A stretch of DNA of 64,000 nt from Proteiniclasticum sp043951855 (GTDB lineage Bacteria; Bacillota; Clostridia; Clostridiales; Clostridiaceae). The stretch lies in assembly GCF_043951855.1 (NCBI RefSeq), contig NZ_JBINJW010000008.1, forward strand, positions 57,445 through 121,444. The letters are read 5' to 3'. Position numbers and translations under genes: made by a program. Of this stretch, positions 35,028 to 42,667 are shown one piece after another (the first letter of the stretch is position 1; the number at the start of each line of letters is the position of its first letter). The notes under the pieces are model-generated. The model worked only from the letters and a program-made list of their open reading frames with translations. It was not told where the DNA came from and ran no database searches.

Positions 35028-36041
35028 TTAATAGCTTCTTGCGATTTTATCGAAGTTATCTAATGCTCTTCCTGCACCAAGTACAACACAGTCTAGAGGA
35101 GATTCCGCGATTTCTACAGGCATATGGGTTTCATGTGTGATCAGTTCACCCAGCCCTTTCAGAAGCGCGCCTCCGCCAGCAAGCATTATGCCCTTATCCA
35201 TAATATCAGCTGATAATTCTGGTGGTGTCTTTTCAAGTGTTGTCTTAATAGCTTCAATGATATCTGAGATTGGTTCATGCAGAGCTTCTCTGATCTGCGT
35301 TTCGGACACGGAAATCACCTTAGGCAGTCCTGTGACTAGGTCTCTTCCCTTCACGTCCATGTATTCTTCTTCGCTGCCTTCAATCTTGAATGCAGAACCG
35401 ATATTCATTTTGATGGCTTCGGATGTTCTTTCACCGATCATCAGATTGTATTCTCTTTTGATGTAGGCTACGATGGCCTGATCCATTTCGTCTCCGCCCA
35501 CTCTCAGGGATTTCGCCACAACGATACCGCCCAGTGAAACCACTGCGACTTCCGTTGTACCTCCGCCGATATCCACAATCATGGAACCGGTCGGTTCATC
35601 GACTGGAAGTCCTGCACCGATGGCAGCTGCCATCGGTTCTTCCATTAGGATTACATCTCTTGCACCAGCCTGTTTTGTGGCTTCCAGAATTGCTCTTCTT
35701 TCCACTTCAGTCACACCGGATGGGAAACAAACGATGATTCGTGGTGATGTGAAGGCTGATTTTGATGCGGTTTTTTCAATGAACTGTCTCAGCATGGTCT
35801 GCGTGACATCGAAATCTGCAATAACACCATCCTTCAGAGGTCTTACAGCGACGATGTTGCCCGGGGTTCTACCGATCATTCTCTTTGCTTCTTCTCCCAC
35901 AGCCAGCGGCTTGTTGGTGTGGGTGTTGAAAGCCACAACGGAAGGTTCTCTTAGAACAATCCCCTTTCCTTTTACATATACCAGGGTATTGGCTGTTCCC
36001 AGGTCAATCCCCATATCCTTACTCATTCCAAATAAACGCAT
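35028..36041 (-). CDS. mreB: Rod-shape actin homologue MreB
   Basis: 337 residues. Actin-fold ATPase with GIDLGTANTLVYVKGKGIV, the phosphate-2 loop DIGGGTTEVAVVSLGG and the adenosine motif MLAGGGALLKGL. It forms membrane filaments that guide wall elongation. AAAGGAG lies about 11 nt before ATG. The short N-terminus MRLFGMSKD is normal for Gram-positives. Confidence 0.96.
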   Translation of the reverse strand: MRLFGMSKDMGIDLGTANTLVYVKGKGIVLREPSVVAFNTHTNKPLAVGEEAKRMIGRTPGNIVAVRPLKDGVIADFDVTQTMLRQFIEKTASKSAFTSPRIIVCFPSGVTEVERRAILEATKQAGARDVILMEEPMAAAIGAGLPVDEPTGSMIVDIGGGTTEVAVVSLGGIVVAKSLRVGGDEMDQAIVAYIKREYNLMIGERTSEAIKMNIGSAFKIEGSEEEYMDVKGRDLVTGLPKVISVSETQIREALHEPISDIIEAIKTTLEKTPPELSADIMDKGIMLAGGGALLKGLGELITHETHMPVEIAESPLDCVVLGAGRALDNFDKIARSY

Positions 36042-36063
36042 TAATAAATAACTCCTTTCAAAT

Positions 36064-36744
36064 TTACAATAGGTTTTTTTCTCTTAAACTGATGTATTTC
36101 CCGTCTCCAATGATTATATGGTCTAGAAGCTCTATCCCGATAATCTTACCAACTTCTTTAATTCTCCCGGTAGCAGCAAGATCTTCACTGCTGGGAGATG
36201 GATCTCCCGAAGGATGATTGTGCACCATAATGATCGATGCAGCGCTTTTTCTGATGGCTTCCTTATATATTTCTCTGGGATGGACTATGGATGAATTCAG
36301 GCTGCCCATAGATGCGTTGTACATACCGATTACAATATTCTTCGTATTCAGCAAAAGCACTTTAAGGACTTCCTGTTTGAATTCTCTCAGTTCCACCATG
36401 ATCAGATCCGCAGCATCACCGGGTGAATTGATCTTATAGCTGTCTCCGCTTCTATAGGTCTGAAATCTTTTCGCCATTTCAGCCATGGAAAGAATCTGTG
36501 AAGCCTTTGCTTCCTTGATTCCGGAAATTTTCATCAGATCGTCCTGTGATGCCTCTAGAAGGCCATTGATTCCGTTAAAAGCAGTAATGATTCTTTGAGA
36601 CAGGTTAATCACATTTTCGTTTTTCGTTCCTGTCCTTAAAATAACAGCCAGAAGCTCGCTGTTTGAAAGACTGTCCGCTCCATAGCGTAAAAGTCTTTCC
36701 TGTGGTCTTTCATTCTGGGGCATATCCATGATTTTATTCTCCAT
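36064..36744 (-). CDS. radC: RadC-family JAB/MPN protein
   Basis: 226 residues. N-terminal helix-hairpin-helix region (about 60-95, GLLEASQDDLMKISGIKEAKA) and a JAMM metal site HNHPSGDPSPSSED (His175, His177, Asp188). A link to DNA repair was proposed and later questioned; the molecular role is unknown. Position between maf and mreB is conserved. GGAGGA lies 5 nt before the ATG. Confidence 0.93.
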   Translation of the reverse strand: MENKIMDMPQNERPQERLLRYGADSLSNSELLAVILRTGTKNENVINLSQRIITAFNGINGLLEASQDDLMKISGIKEAKASQILSMAEMAKRFQTYRSGDSYKINSPGDAADLIMVELREFKQEVLKVLLLNTKNIVIGMYNASMGSLNSSIVHPREIYKEAIRKSAASIIMVHNHPSGDPSPSSEDLAATGRIKEVGKIIGIELLDHIIIGDGKYISLREKNLL

Positions 36745-36770
36745 AAAATCCTCCTAGATTCCCCACTCCA

Positions 36771-37346
36771 TTACATGATGATCTGATGTTTTCTGAGAAT
36801 GTGATATAGGGTGTTCAAAGGCAGACCCATTACATTGTAATAGTCTCCATGGATCCCTTCTATGAAAAGACCTGCAGCTCCCTGGATTCCATAAGCTCCA
36901 GCTTTATCTTTCCACTCATTCTTGTCCAGGTAGGTTTGAATTTCTTCATCTGACATGGAAGAGAACTGCACAGAAGTTTTTCTGGAAACAGTTTCGACGA
37001 TACCCTTCTCTTCATGAATGAGTGCAAGCCCAGAATAAACTTCATGGGTATTGTTCTGCAGAATCTTCATCATGGAAAAGGCGTCTTCCCTGTCAGTCGG
37101 TTTTCCTAAAATTTTTCCTTGAGCGCAGACGATTGTATCCGCACCAAGTATAAAGGAGTTACTGGTTTCTTTACTTAGGATGTTCTTCGCTTTCTCTGAA
37201 GCCAGAATTTTCACATAGGATTCAGGATCACCATCATAAGGGACGTTGTCTTCATCAAAATCCGAGACAATGACCTGATAGTCTATGCCCATTCTCTGAA
37301 TCAGCTCCTGCCTTCTTAATGAACCTGATGCCAGTATAAAATTCAT
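36771..37346 (-). CDS. maf: Maf-type nucleoside triphosphate pyrophosphatase
   Basis: 191 residues. Maf/HAM1-fold house-cleaning enzyme that hydrolyses dTTP/UTP or modified nucleotides; the substrate class is not decided here. Conserved ASGSLRRQELI and GADTIV segments are present. First gene of the maf-radC-mreBCD operon, with GGAGGTG 5 nt before ATG. Confidence 0.92.
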   Translation of the reverse strand: MNFILASGSLRRQELIQRMGIDYQVIVSDFDEDNVPYDGDPESYVKILASEKAKNILSKETSNSFILGADTIVCAQGKILGKPTDREDAFSMMKILQNNTHEVYSGLALIHEEKGIVETVSRKTSVQFSSMSDEEIQTYLDKNEWKDKAGAYGIQGAAGLFIEGIHGDYYNVMGLPLNTLYHILRKHQIIM

Positions 37347-37405
37347 TGGAACACCTCCAGTTTAATTCATCATAGAAATTTGCTTCTAAAAAATTCCTAC
37401 TTATT

Positions 37406-37434
37406 AGTTTACCATCATAGAAATTTTTGTACAA
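37406..37434 (-). promoter_or_regulatory. Promoter candidate of the maf-radC-mre operon
   Basis: On the - strand: TTGTAC (37429-37434), 17-nt spacer, TAAACT (37406-37411). The sequence ATCATAGAAATTT occurs twice in this region (about 37369 and 37414), a direct repeat of unknown meaning. Confidence 0.5.
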
Positions 37435-37580
37435 GGTAGATAAGATGATTTAAAGTCAATTTAAGCTTATCTTTATTTTCTGCTGTTTCTGAAGTGAAAG
37501 TAAGGATGGACCACTATCATTATTCCAAACTTCATGACAATTATACGAGATAGAGAAGTGAAACTTCAATACAATTTCAA

Positions 37581-37618
37581 AAAAAAGAAAAAGATCTTCC
37601 ATAAAAGAAAGATCTTTT
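37581..37618 (-). terminator. Terminator of the second FUSC gene
   Basis: A 10-bp stem (37589-37598 with 37609-37618) followed on the - strand by a long T-run. Confidence 0.8.
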
Positions 37619-37626
37619 CTGTATAT

Positions 37627-38535
37627 CTAGGTCTGGTCCGTTCTCACAATTCTGACACGGAGAATCTTTTCCATCGCAGAAATGAGCTTTGCCAGATTGT
37701 AGTTGAAAATCATATCTTCTCTGGTAGAAGAGTTGAGATCGACAAATTCAGTCTGCTTCATATCTTTCGCCAGAATCTTCGTGAGCTTCTGATTGTTGTC
37801 TGCAGTCATCTTCACATCCGGATCACTCAGTGAAATGGCTTCTGTATAGATCAGCACTTTTTCAGCAGCTTCCATCATCTGTGTGTAGTATTCATAGTCT
37901 TCCATATCATATTTCTTGAGAATCTTGAGTTCCTTGCTGAGAGAGTTGTACTTTTCCTTGAAGTCATCCAGATCCTTTGTCAAGGTCACCAGTCCGTTGT
38001 CGATCTCATAGAGAATGACTTCCGATACGATTTCCTTTGCGGAATGCTTGAAGTGTTCAAAGCTCTCTCTCACCATTCTCATCTGGTCCGGTGGATAGAT
38101 GACCATGTTGACAATGGTTGCAATGACAATTCCTATGATGGTATCCAGTGTTCTCTGCATCGCATAGATGGCCGGAGAAGTATCAGCGGATCCGATGATG
38201 ATGATGACCACGAGGGTGATGGCGATTCCTGTCGCTTTCTTGATATTCAGAAGGTTTGTGAACATGATGGTGATGATGACGCCTATAGCCATGGTGAATG
38301 CGCCATAGAGCGGAACATAATTCATGATCAGTCCGATGACTCCGCCGATTACAGTCCCGAGCACTCTGTTGTATCCGATTTTCACACTGGATACCACAGA
38401 GGTTTCCACACAGATGACTGCTGCATATATGAGCGCAAAGGACAGTTCATCATTGATCAGAGAAGATACGATATATGAAATAATCACGACAAGGGCTGTC
38501 TTAATGGTTCTCATTCCAATAAGCCTGTTCTTCAT
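37627..38535 (-). CDS. FUSC-family membrane protein (second copy in window)
   Basis: 302 residues. Hydrophobic helices fill about residues 10-150 (TALVVIISYIVSSLI, GTVIGGVIGLIM, AIGVIITIMFTNLL), with a soluble helical C-terminal half, as in aromatic-acid exporter/FUSC proteins. It is of the same family as the protein at 422-1462 but clearly diverged. ATG at 38535 has AAAGGG about 7 nt upstream; a GTG three bases earlier overlaps the upstream stop. Likely co-transcribed with the sulfurtransferase gene. Confidence 0.72.
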   Translation of the reverse strand: MKNRLIGMRTIKTALVVIISYIVSSLINDELSFALIYAAVICVETSVVSSVKIGYNRVLGTVIGGVIGLIMNYVPLYGAFTMAIGVIITIMFTNLLNIKKATGIAITLVVIIIIGSADTSPAIYAMQRTLDTIIGIVIATIVNMVIYPPDQMRMVRESFEHFKHSAKEIVSEVILYEIDNGLVTLTKDLDDFKEKYNSLSKELKILKKYDMEDYEYYTQMMEAAEKVLIYTEAISLSDPDVKMTADNNQKLTKILAKDMKQTEFVDLNSSTREDMIFNYNLAKLISAMEKILRVRIVRTDQT

Positions 38536-38537
38536 CA

Positions 38538-39356
38538 CTATTCCCTTTCTACGGTATTTTCCTCATAACTGACAAAGTCACTGAAACTACCTATATATAA
38601 TCTTGATTTTTTTCCGATTTCGTCAAAAGCCATGATGTTCGTGCAGGCGGTGACGCCAGAGCCGCAATGAAAAATCACATCATCATATCCGGTTATCTCC
38701 TGAAAGTTCTTCTGCAGCGCTTCCAGGTCGATGTGATTCGATTCATTGAAATGACTCCTGTAGCATATATTTGCCGCATTTCTGATGTGTCCTTTTTTGA
38801 TGTCGATGGGCTCAGTTATCCCTTTGTAACGTTCTGCGCTGCGAGAATCTACAACGACCTTATCATCGGATGCATCATCTTTTGAATACGCAAGCACTTC
38901 TTCATAGGATGCTGTCATGGAATCATCGGGCTTCAAGGTGATGTTACCTCTTGGGAAACTTTCCTTTCTGTCCGTCAGATCCTCCTCCTGAAGTGTGCTG
39001 AACCCGCCATGAAGAACAAAGACGTCTTCAAGACCGTAATATTTCAGCATCCACCATAGTCTTCCTGCTGTGGAGTTATCTCCGTCATCGTAGATCAGCA
39101 CTTTCGAATCATTGCTGACGCCCAGCGCACGCAGCTTCTCCTGAAACTCATCCTGGTCCGGCAGCGGATGCCTTCCACCGTGCTTTTTCACAGGTCCCGC
39201 CAGATCCTTGTCCAGGTCCAGGTATCCGGCTCCTTTGGCATGGGATTTCCGATAGGATTCCATGCCGCGCTTCGGATTGCTCATATCAAAGCGCACGTCA
39301 AGGAGAATCAGGTCCTTCTGCTTCAGCAGAAAATCTCTGTCTTTAAAGTTCTTCAT
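38538..39356 (-). CDS. sseA: 3-mercaptopyruvate/thiosulfate sulfurtransferase
   Basis: 272 residues, two rhodanese domains. The second holds the active loop HCGSGVTAC with catalytic Cys231; the CGSGVTA form is that of 3-mercaptopyruvate sulfurtransferases. The first domain has Asp in place of cysteine (YDDGDN) and is structural, as usual. GAGGTG lies 4 nt before ATG 39356; a frame start 12 nt earlier is unlikely. It is followed directly by the FUSC gene and lies 26 nt after pepD. Confidence 0.9.
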   Translation of the reverse strand: MKNFKDRDFLLKQKDLILLDVRFDMSNPKRGMESYRKSHAKGAGYLDLDKDLAGPVKKHGGRHPLPDQDEFQEKLRALGVSNDSKVLIYDDGDNSTAGRLWWMLKYYGLEDVFVLHGGFSTLQEEDLTDRKESFPRGNITLKPDDSMTASYEEVLAYSKDDASDDKVVVDSRSAERYKGITEPIDIKKGHIRNAANICYRSHFNESNHIDLEALQKNFQEITGYDDVIFHCGSGVTACTNIMAFDEIGKKSRLYIGSFSDFVSYEENTVERE

Positions 39357-39382
39357 GTTGCACCTCATGTTTCATCAAAGTT

Positions 39383-40825
39383 TTATTTCAGATGTTTCAG
39401 AACATCCAGCAGGAACTCATAGACGTTTCTGACCGATTTCAGATCCATGTGTTCATCTGGTGTATGTACATCATAAAGGTTGGGTCCCAGACTGATCATG
39501 TCAAGTCCGTCAATTCTGCCTGATAGGATTCCGCATTCGAGACCGGCATGAATGGCTTCAATTTTAGGCAGTACACCGTATTTCTTTTCATATACGCTGA
39601 TGAAAGCATCTCTCAGACTGGAGTCCTTAGCGTATCTCCACTCCGGATAGGAGGAAGTGATTTCAGTCTCCGCGCCAAAAGCATCTCCGATGGCTTTCAC
39701 TTTATCCAGAACCATCTCTTTTCTGGATCCGACACTGCTTCTCACTGCAAAATCGAAATACAGTTCATGATTCTTTTCATGAAGAACACCCATATTCAGA
39801 GAAGTCTCCACAAGTCCATTGATGTCCTGACTCATACTGATCACACCGTTCGGAAGCGTGAAGAGAAGACCGATGGCCTTTTCCGTTGTTTCCTTGTCAT
39901 AGCACTCTGCCGGCGAATCGGTTCTGCTGAAGGTGATGTTGAAATCATCGTCCTGTGTTTCAATTTCCTTCCCCAGAGCTGTTTCAATCCTGGCAACCTC
40001 TTCCAGAAGCCCATCCACATTGCCGCTGAATACAAGAATCGCTTCCGCTTCTCTTGGAATGGCATTGTTTTTGGACCCTCCGTGAAGACCGGTGATCAGG
40101 AAATCGTACTTTTCTTTCAGCATATAAAGCGTTCTTCCCAGCAGGACATTGGAATTCCCGCGTTCTTTGATGATGTCCATGCCGGAATGTCCGCCCTTTA
40201 AGCCTGTGATGCTTAACTTGTAGGAAAGACCTTGTGCAGCTGCAGTGTGAAGGGGAAGTCTGACAGTCTGTCTTGCTCCGCCTGCGCAGCTCACCAGAAA
40301 AGTACCTTCTTCTTCAGAATCGATATTGATGAGCATTTTCCCTTTAAAGTGTTTTCCCTCTACGGAGGCAGCACCGATCATGCCTGTTTCTTCCTCAACA
40401 GTGATGAGCACTTCAAGAGGAGGATGTGGTATATCGTCACTGTCAAGAATCGCAAGAGCATAGGCAACGGCAATTCCGTTGTCCGCGCCTAGCGTTGTTC
40501 CGGTGGCATACAGGTGGTCTTCCATGACTCTCAGCTTAAGAGGATCTTTTGAAAAATCATGGGTGGTGTCATTGTTCTTTTCATCCACCATATCCATATG
40601 CCCCTGAATGATCACAGGACTGCTGGATTCATATCCTGGTGTTCCAGGTTTCTTGATGATGATGTTCATGACTTCATCCTGAATCACCTGGAGGTTTCTC
40701 TCTTCCGCAAACTTCTTCAGAAAATCCGAGACCGCTTTTTCATTGCCTGATCCTCTTGGAATCTTTGTCAGCTCCTCGAAGTAATGAAGCACCTTCTTCG
40801 GTTCATACTGGCTTAATATACTCAT
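39383..40825 (-). CDS. pepD: Aminoacyl-histidine dipeptidase (M20, PepD type)
   Basis: 480 residues. Metallopeptidase cleaving Xaa-His and other dipeptides in the cytoplasm. Metal residues: His76 and Asp78 in GHMDMVDEK, Asp115 in GADNG, Glu144-146 in VEEETG. A dimerisation lid domain (about 190-390) is present. It lies 3 nt after the S1-domain gene. Confidence 0.92.
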   Translation of the reverse strand: MSILSQYEPKKVLHYFEELTKIPRGSGNEKAVSDFLKKFAEERNLQVIQDEVMNIIIKKPGTPGYESSSPVIIQGHMDMVDEKNNDTTHDFSKDPLKLRVMEDHLYATGTTLGADNGIAVAYALAILDSDDIPHPPLEVLITVEEETGMIGAASVEGKHFKGKMLINIDSEEEGTFLVSCAGGARQTVRLPLHTAAAQGLSYKLSITGLKGGHSGMDIIKERGNSNVLLGRTLYMLKEKYDFLITGLHGGSKNNAIPREAEAILVFSGNVDGLLEEVARIETALGKEIETQDDDFNITFSRTDSPAECYDKETTEKAIGLLFTLPNGVISMSQDINGLVETSLNMGVLHEKNHELYFDFAVRSSVGSRKEMVLDKVKAIGDAFGAETEITSSYPEWRYAKDSSLRDAFISVYEKKYGVLPKIEAIHAGLECGILSGRIDGLDMISLGPNLYDVHTPDEHMDLKSVRNVYEFLLDVLKHLK

Positions 40826-40828
40826 TTT

Positions 40829-41989
40829 CTACTTGTCCTCCTTGAACTTATCCATCAGGTTCTGGAATACGTCTCCAAGAGTCACAGCTTCTTCTTCTTC
40901 GTAGAAACTCTGGTCTTCTTCTTTCGCATCTCTGATGGAGAAACTTACACGCTTACGCTCATCATCGATTTGAAGCAGCTTGACATTCACCTTCTGGCCT
41001 TCTTTCAGAATCTCATTGACATCAGAAACATGATCATAGCTGATCTCACTGATATGGACAAGTCCGTCAATGCCGTTTTCCAGCTGCACGATGGCACCTG
41101 CATCGATGATTTTCTTCACTGAAGCTTCATATACATGGCCGATCTTCATTTCGTGAACCCTGTTCCATGGATCCTGACCCTTATTCTTCAGGGAAAGGGA
41201 GACCTTTTCCTTCTTCTGGTCGATCTTCAGCACATGAACAGTGACTTTGTCTCCTACGCTGACCACTTCACTTGGGTGATTGATTCTTCCGTAGGAAAGA
41301 TCGGAAATGTGAGCAAGACCGATGAGTCCGCCCAGATCGACGAAAGCACCGTAGGAAGTGATATTTGAAACAGTTCCTTCCACAGACTGACCTTCCTTCA
41401 GTGTAGCCAGAAGTCGTACTTTCTCTGCCGCATCTTTTTCGGCGAGATACGCTTTTCTGGAAAAGATGAGTCTGTTCTGTTCCTCTTCGTACTCCTCCAC
41501 ATAAGTTTTCAGCGTTTCCCCTGTAAACACGCTCAGATCCTCCACATAGGTGTTGGAGACAAGCGATGCAGGCATGAATCCGGAAAGACCATGGAAGAAT
41601 ACTCTTAAGCCGCCTTTGACTACTTCAATGACTTTCACTTCCACAGCCTTCTTCTCTTCGAGGGCTTTTTCCAGTTCTTCCTTTGCTACTATGGCATCCG
41701 CCTTGATTTTAGACAGAAGAACATTGCCTTCCCCATCATCGGCTTTCAGGACAACCACTTTGATTTTGTCACCGATGCTGTTGGTTTCAGTGATGTCCTC
41801 ATGATGGTCTTTCGTGAGTTCCTCTCTTGGAATCACACCATCCGCATAATAGTTGATGTTTACGATGACCTCATCCTTGTTCACCTTCAGAATTGTACCT
41901 TCGAGAATATCTCCATCCTTCACTTTATTCAAAGCGAATCCTTCCATTGCTTCTTCCATGGAAATATCATTCATGTTTTTTTCATCCAT
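40829..41989 (-). CDS. Four-S1-domain RNA-binding protein (ribosomal S1-like)
   Basis: 386 residues. Four S1 domains in tandem (about 25-95, 105-175, 195-262, 277-345) followed by an acidic tail; the third has GAFVDLGGLIGLAHISDLSYG and the fourth GAIVQLENGIDGLVHISEIS. Similar to the S1-like RpsA proteins of Bacillota, which may aid mRNA binding but are not always ribosome-bound. The start is weakly marked: ATG 41989, GTG 41998 and ATG 41974 are all in frame and none has a good ribosome site. Confidence 0.82.
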   Translation of the reverse strand: MDEKNMNDISMEEAMEGFALNKVKDGDILEGTILKVNKDEVIVNINYYADGVIPREELTKDHHEDITETNSIGDKIKVVVLKADDGEGNVLLSKIKADAIVAKEELEKALEEKKAVEVKVIEVVKGGLRVFFHGLSGFMPASLVSNTYVEDLSVFTGETLKTYVEEYEEEQNRLIFSRKAYLAEKDAAEKVRLLATLKEGQSVEGTVSNITSYGAFVDLGGLIGLAHISDLSYGRINHPSEVVSVGDKVTVHVLKIDQKKEKVSLSLKNKGQDPWNRVHEMKIGHVYEASVKKIIDAGAIVQLENGIDGLVHISEISYDHVSDVNEILKEGQKVNVKLLQIDDERKRVSFSIRDAKEEDQSFYEEEEAVTLGDVFQNLMDKFKEDK

Positions 41990-42067
41990 ATTCTTCACTA
42001 GGCTTTATAGTAGCCCTTACCCCTTTCGTGCGCCTTTTATGGCATAGTTATATCAACATAGTAACAT

Positions 42068-42096
42068 AAAAAAGCTGAAGTTTCTTCAGCTTTTTT
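42068..42096 (-). terminator. Terminator of the CBS-domain gene
   Basis: A 13-bp perfect stem (42068-42080 with 42084-42096) with A/T runs at both ends. Confidence 0.85.
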
Positions 42097-42111
42097 GAGA
42101 ACAATATGTTA

Positions 42112-42531
42112 TTAACCGATCATCTTATCGTCTGCAATTAGGTTATAACAGTAGTCAATGATATCACTTCTCTTGATGATACCGATAAACACCCCTTCGT
42201 CGTCAACAACTGGAACAAAATTCTGTGTACGTGCTAAAACAATGATATTGTTGATATCTGCACTGATGGTGACCACTTCATGTTTTTTTCTTCGCTCAAT
42301 ATCCTTTACCTTTACTTTATTGGTGTTTCTGAAGGAAAGACCCGGTGTGTTTTTGATCTTCCAGAGAAGATCACCTTCAGTAAGAGTTCCGACATACTTC
42401 CCATCATTGTCTATGAGTGGGATTGCAGAATAGCCATGATGTTCCATCCTCTCCAGAACCTGCCTCATGGTGGAATCCACCATCTCATAAATCAGCTCTG
42501 ACTTTGGGGTTAGAAAAAAAGCAATATTCAT
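42112..42531 (-). CDS. CBS-domain pair protein
   Basis: 139 residues, two CBS domains (about 10-65 and 75-130) and nothing else. Stand-alone CBS pairs bind adenine nucleotides, including c-di-AMP in some Bacillota (CbpA/CbpB-like); which ligand binds here is unknown. GAGGTA lies about 8 nt before ATG 42531; a GTG six bases earlier is an alternative. Single gene. Confidence 0.82.
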   Translation of the reverse strand: MNIAFFLTPKSELIYEMVDSTMRQVLERMEHHGYSAIPLIDNDGKYVGTLTEGDLLWKIKNTPGLSFRNTNKVKVKDIERRKKHEVVTISADINNIIVLARTQNFVPVVDDEGVFIGIIKRSDIIDYCYNLIADDKMIG

Positions 42532-42667
42532 ATGCACTGTACCTCTTTCATATTTCTTTTACACTCTCATTATAACATAGAACTGATTTCTGAAACCGTA
42601 TTCAGCGGGAATTTCAGAAATCGTTCATAAGCTGCGCTCTGCTATTGACCGCCAATGACTCTCTTTC

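Noticed and set aside
39548..40201. Open frame of 217 codons on + opposite pepD
   Set aside because: Shadow frame; pepD has all metal residues and a good length.
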